DNA from: an uncultured Woeseia sp.
Lineage (GTDB): Bacteria > Pseudomonadota > Gammaproteobacteria > Steroidobacterales > Woeseiaceae
NCBI GenBank assembly: GCA_937925605.1
Contig: CALALV010000062.1
Span: 1 to 24,609 of the forward strand
Direction: 5' to 3'
DNA: 24,609 nt
Part shown: in pieces, positions 22,439 through 24,609 of the stretch
How the letters are laid out: each line of letters opens with the position of its first letter
Numbering within the stretch: position 1 is the first letter of the stretch
Translations under genes and position numbers: made by a program
The notes under the pieces: generated by a model
Told to the model about the DNA's origin: nothing
Databases searched by the model: none
The model's input: only the letters and a program-made list of their open reading frames with translations

Positions 22439-22469
22439 GGCGTCGCTGCCCGGCGCGCAGCCGGCTGTC

Positions 22470-22775
22470 CTACGCGAACAGGTGCGCGCGCCCGACGGCG
22501 AGCAACAGGCCCGTCGCGATAGCGAGCAGCGTGTGCCGTCGCCACAGGTACACGCCGACGGCCGCGAGCACCGCGAAGCGGTCCGCCAGGTCCACCGCCG
22601 CGAGCGCCAGCGCCAGCACGCCGGCCAGCGCGGCCCCCGGCAGCACGTCGAGCACCCGCGCCGCGAGCGAGTCCGCGGCGATTCGGCTGCCTAGGAAATA
22701 GCCCGCGATCCGCGTGAGATAGGTCGCGAGCGCCATGACGGCGATGCCGGCGAGCGCCGCGCCGCCCTCAGGCAC
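22470..22775 (-). CDS. azlD: AzlD-type branched-chain amino acid exporter subunit
   Basis: The roughly 101-residue membrane protein has three or four hydrophobic segments. It opens with ALAGIAVMALATYLTRIAGY, the TYLTR motif being typical of AzlD, and later has LPGAALAGVLALALAAV. The GTG start at 22775 overlaps the azlC stop by 8 bases; an ATG 13 codons later is an alternative. With AzlC it forms a two-part exporter that removes excess leucine, isoleucine, valine or analogues. It ends 31 bases from the dsbA stop, convergent, with no obvious terminator. Confidence 0.85.
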   Translation of the reverse strand: MPEGGAALAGIAVMALATYLTRIAGYFLGSRIAADSLAARVLDVLPGAALAGVLALALAAVDLADRFAVLAAVGVYLWRRHTLLAIATGLLLAVGRAHLFA

Positions 22776-23487
22776 GCCGGGCCACCTCGACGACCAGCAC
22801 GGCCAGCGCCGCCGCCGCGACCCCGGCCATGATCGCGAGCGAGGCGTCCACCCAGCGCGCGGCGAGCAGCGTGACCCCGGCGGACAACGCCGGCGCCAGC
22901 AGCGCGGCCGGCCGGCGGCGTTCGAAATAAATTGCGAGCAGCACGGCGATGTACAGCGCGCCGCCGATGCCGAGCCCGGCGAGCGTGCGCGCGTCGAGCA
23001 GCGCCGGCGCGAGCACGCCGAGCAGCGTGCCGCCGACCCAGAACGTGTACATCGCCACGCCGCTGCCAAAGAAAAAAGCCAGCCGGTCGGGGACCGCGGG
23101 CTTGCGCGAGGTCAGCACGAAGTTCGCATCCGTCAGCACGAACAGCCGGCCGAGCGGCGGACGTCGTCCGGGTCGCGCCAGCGTGTCGTGCAGCGTGACG
23201 CCCATCAGGACATGCCGGCTGCAGACCAGCAGCGCGGCGAGGAACAGGCCGGCATAGGGCAGCGGCTCCTGCCACAGCTCGAGGACGGCGACTTGCGCCG
23301 AGCCCGCGAACACCGCCGCGCTCATCAGGACAGCGGTGTCGGGCTCGAAGCCGCGGGCCAGCGCGATGATGCCGAACAGGATGCCGAACACGCCGCCCGC
23401 GACGGCGAGGCCGAGCGTGGCCCGGAAGCCGGCAACGAAGGAAGCCCGGGCCGCCGCGGCGGCCGGCTGCTCTTCGGCGCCGTTCAC
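22768..23487 (-). CDS. azlC: AzlC-type branched-chain amino acid exporter, large subunit
   Basis: The 239-residue membrane protein begins its homology at FVAGFRATLGLAVAGGVFGI and continues with SAAVFAGSAQVAVLELW, SRHVLMGVTL and LFVLTDANFVL, all characteristic of AzlC (YgaZ in E. coli). It has about six to seven hydrophobic segments. The GTG start (23487) overlaps the stop of the upstream small membrane protein by 4 bases; the frame is open further upstream, but that region lies inside the small protein gene. The three genes are evidently one transcript on the minus strand. Confidence 0.93.
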   Translation of the reverse strand: MNGAEEQPAAAAARASFVAGFRATLGLAVAGGVFGILFGIIALARGFEPDTAVLMSAAVFAGSAQVAVLELWQEPLPYAGLFLAALLVCSRHVLMGVTLHDTLARPGRRPPLGRLFVLTDANFVLTSRKPAVPDRLAFFFGSGVAMYTFWVGGTLLGVLAPALLDARTLAGLGIGGALYIAVLLAIYFERRRPAALLAPALSAGVTLLAARWVDASLAIMAGVAAAALAVLVVEVARRA

Positions 23488-23738
23488 GCGCCGGCGCGCC
23501 GCGCGGCCCAGCGCAGCACGCCGAGCAGGCTGACCGCGAGCCAGGCCGCCTCGATCAGGAAGGCCGCGAGATTGAAGTCGAAGGACAGGGACACGAGGAT
23601 GCCGGCGGCTCCGAGGCCGTTCGCCAGCGAGTAGACCAGGCTCTCGGCGCGCAGCCGCCCGAGCTGCAGCCAGAGGTAGCTGCCGAGAACGAGCAACACG
23701 CCGAGAATGCCGACGAGGTCGTACCAGTGATAAGTCAT
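23484..23738 (-). CDS. Small membrane protein of the CBU_0592 type
   Basis: The 84-residue protein has three hydrophobic helices: YDLVGILGVLLVLGSYLWLQ, SLANGLGAAGILVSL and FLIEAAWLAVSLLGVLRW. The middle sequence FDFNLAAFLIEAAW is the recognisable signature of a small family often named after Coxiella CBU_0592. Its function is not known. It leads the azlC-azlD group with a 4-base overlap, so a link to amino acid export is possible but is inference from position only. The ATG at 23738 is chosen because upstream residues in frame are low-complexity and unlike a membrane protein. Confidence 0.8.
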   Translation of the reverse strand: MTYHWYDLVGILGVLLVLGSYLWLQLGRLRAESLVYSLANGLGAAGILVSLSFDFNLAAFLIEAAWLAVSLLGVLRWAARRAGA

Positions 23739-23872
23739 GCGGGTGTCCGTGCTGTGGCCCGCGGCCAGCGTAGCGGGCCGGCCCGTCGCTGTCAGCCCGC
23801 CGGCAGCCCGCCTTGGAGCGGCGGCCGGCGGCGGGCAGAATGCGGGGCACGCCCGCGCCGCCCGGAGCCACC

Positions 23873-24609
23873 ATGCCGAAACCAATCGCCCGCCGCCTCG
23901 CGACTGCGCTCGTCGCCCTCGCCGCCACTGCCGTCGTCGCCGCCGCCAGCGACTACCGGCGACCCGCCGGCTTCGCCGGGTTCGAGGAACCGATGATCCT
24001 CGCCGGCTACCGCGCGCTGTTCACCTGCTCCGCGCATTTCCTGATGGGCCGGCCGCTCGAGGACATCCTCGAGGTCGAGCTCGTCGACACGACCCGCTTC
24101 GATCTGCCCGCGCCGGTTATCGATGCCGGGCGCTACCTCGTGCACGCCGAAGACGGCAACGGCCGGCAGATGACCGCGGCCTTCCGCGACTCGATGGGCT
24201 GCACCGTCCTGCCGCCCGACTGGACCGCGGCCGACGCGTGGCGGCTGCCGTACGCGGAGCTCGGCCCGGTCCCGGACCTCGCCGACCGGCCGTTCCCGGA
24301 GGGCGACCGCGTCGAACTCGGCCCGGGCGGGCTCGCCGACGGCTACGCGGCGCTTGCCGGGCCCGTGGAGCGTGCGTTCGACGGGGACAGCTACGGTGCG
24401 GGCTCGGTCACCGTCGCCGTCATCGTGCTGCACGACGGCAGGATCGTCGCGGAACGCTACCGTCCCGGCTTCGGGGTGCACACCGGCTACCGGACGTGGT
24501 CCACGGCCAAGAGCATCTCGGCCGCCGTGCTCGGCGTCGCCGCCGCGCAGGGCGCCGCCGGCCTGTCGGCGCCTGCGGCCGTGCCGGTGCGGCGGTCCCC
24601 GCGCGATAC
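23873..24609 (+). CDS. Secreted serine hydrolase, beta-lactamase-related (3' end outside window)
   Basis: The first 245 residues are visible. A signal peptide covers about 1-25 (ATALVALAATAVVAAAS). A lead-in region of about 150 residues, with Cys52 and Cys110, comes before the start of a class C beta-lactamase/penicillin-binding-protein fold: VTVAVIVLHDGRIVAERY, then TWSTAKSISAAVLG containing the nucleophile motif Ser210-x-x-Lys213. This spacing and the GRIVAERY lead-in resemble the 6-aminohexanoate-dimer-hydrolase-like group more than true beta-lactamases. The later Tyr and His/Lys motifs lie beyond the window edge. The ATG is preceded by GGAG within CCCGGAGCCACC. It diverges from the azl group. 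Confidence 0.85.
   Translation, partial: MPKPIARRLATALVALAATAVVAAASDYRRPAGFAGFEEPMILAGYRALFTCSAHFLMGRPLEDILEVELVDTTRFDLPAPVIDAGRYLVHAEDGNGRQMTAAFRDSMGCTVLPPDWTAADAWRLPYAELGPVPDLADRPFPEGDRVELGPGGLADGYAALAGPVERAFDGDSYGAGSVTVAVIVLHDGRIVAERYRPGFGVHTGYRTWSTAKSISAAVLGVAAAQGAAGLSAPAAVPVRRSPRD

Overview
The window is GC-rich throughout (roughly 70% by eye), densely packed, and reads as the chromosome of a gammaproteobacterium outside the enterics and pseudomonads, perhaps on the Xanthomonadales/Steroidobacterales/Woeseiales side. Three things suggest this: the gene order polA - small RNA - engB - cytochrome c4 - dsbA, an arginine pathway using an acylornithine-type transcarbamylase as in Xanthomonas, and a lone FlhC-like regulator. 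No insertion sequence, phage gene, CRISPR array, tRNA or rRNA was seen. No gene-free stretch exceeds 300 bases.

Layout. (1) 1-2335, plus strand: the end of a type II secretion gspB gene, then a fused fatty-acid-kinase-like protein (DAK2 + middle domain + DegV). (2) 2487-5562, minus strand: an uncharacterised 216-residue protein, an ABC-2 exporter (ATPase and permease, 4-base overlap) and an HMCES/YedK-type protein 2 bases further on. (3) 5563-8685: an AT-rich promoter region, an FlhC-like regulator with no flagellar genes nearby, NudC, an NRDE/TANGO2-type protein, and a convergent carboxylesterase. (4) 8786-16968: a complete-looking arginine operon, argR-argG-(P-loop gene)-argC-argD-argF'-argB-argH, mostly with overlapping stops and starts and a palindromic ARG-box-like site in front of argR. 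(5) 16981-20115: lptM, polA and a small RNA with its own promoter and terminator. (6) 20114-22438: engB on the minus strand, diverging from cytochrome c4 and a lipoprotein-type DsbA. (7) 22470-24609: a minus-strand azlC-azlD branched-chain amino acid exporter pair preceded by a small membrane protein, and the start of a secreted serine hydrolase.

How they work together. The arginine operon covers acetylglutamate kinase, reductase, transaminase, acylornithine transcarbamylase, argininosuccinate synthase and lyase under ArgR. It has no recognisable N-acetylglutamate synthase and no deacylase. The one uncharacterised gene in it, a P-loop protein resembling DUF1611/BioD, is the best candidate for an undescribed step. 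The second highlight is the polA-engB intergenic RNA. It is about 110 nt, has three hairpins, two of them with C-rich loops (one reading CCTCCC, an anti-Shine-Dalgarno sequence), a strong terminator, and an upstream element resembling a sigma-E/AlgU promoter. It sits at the locus of Spot 42, ErsA and, as I recall, Xanthomonas sX13.
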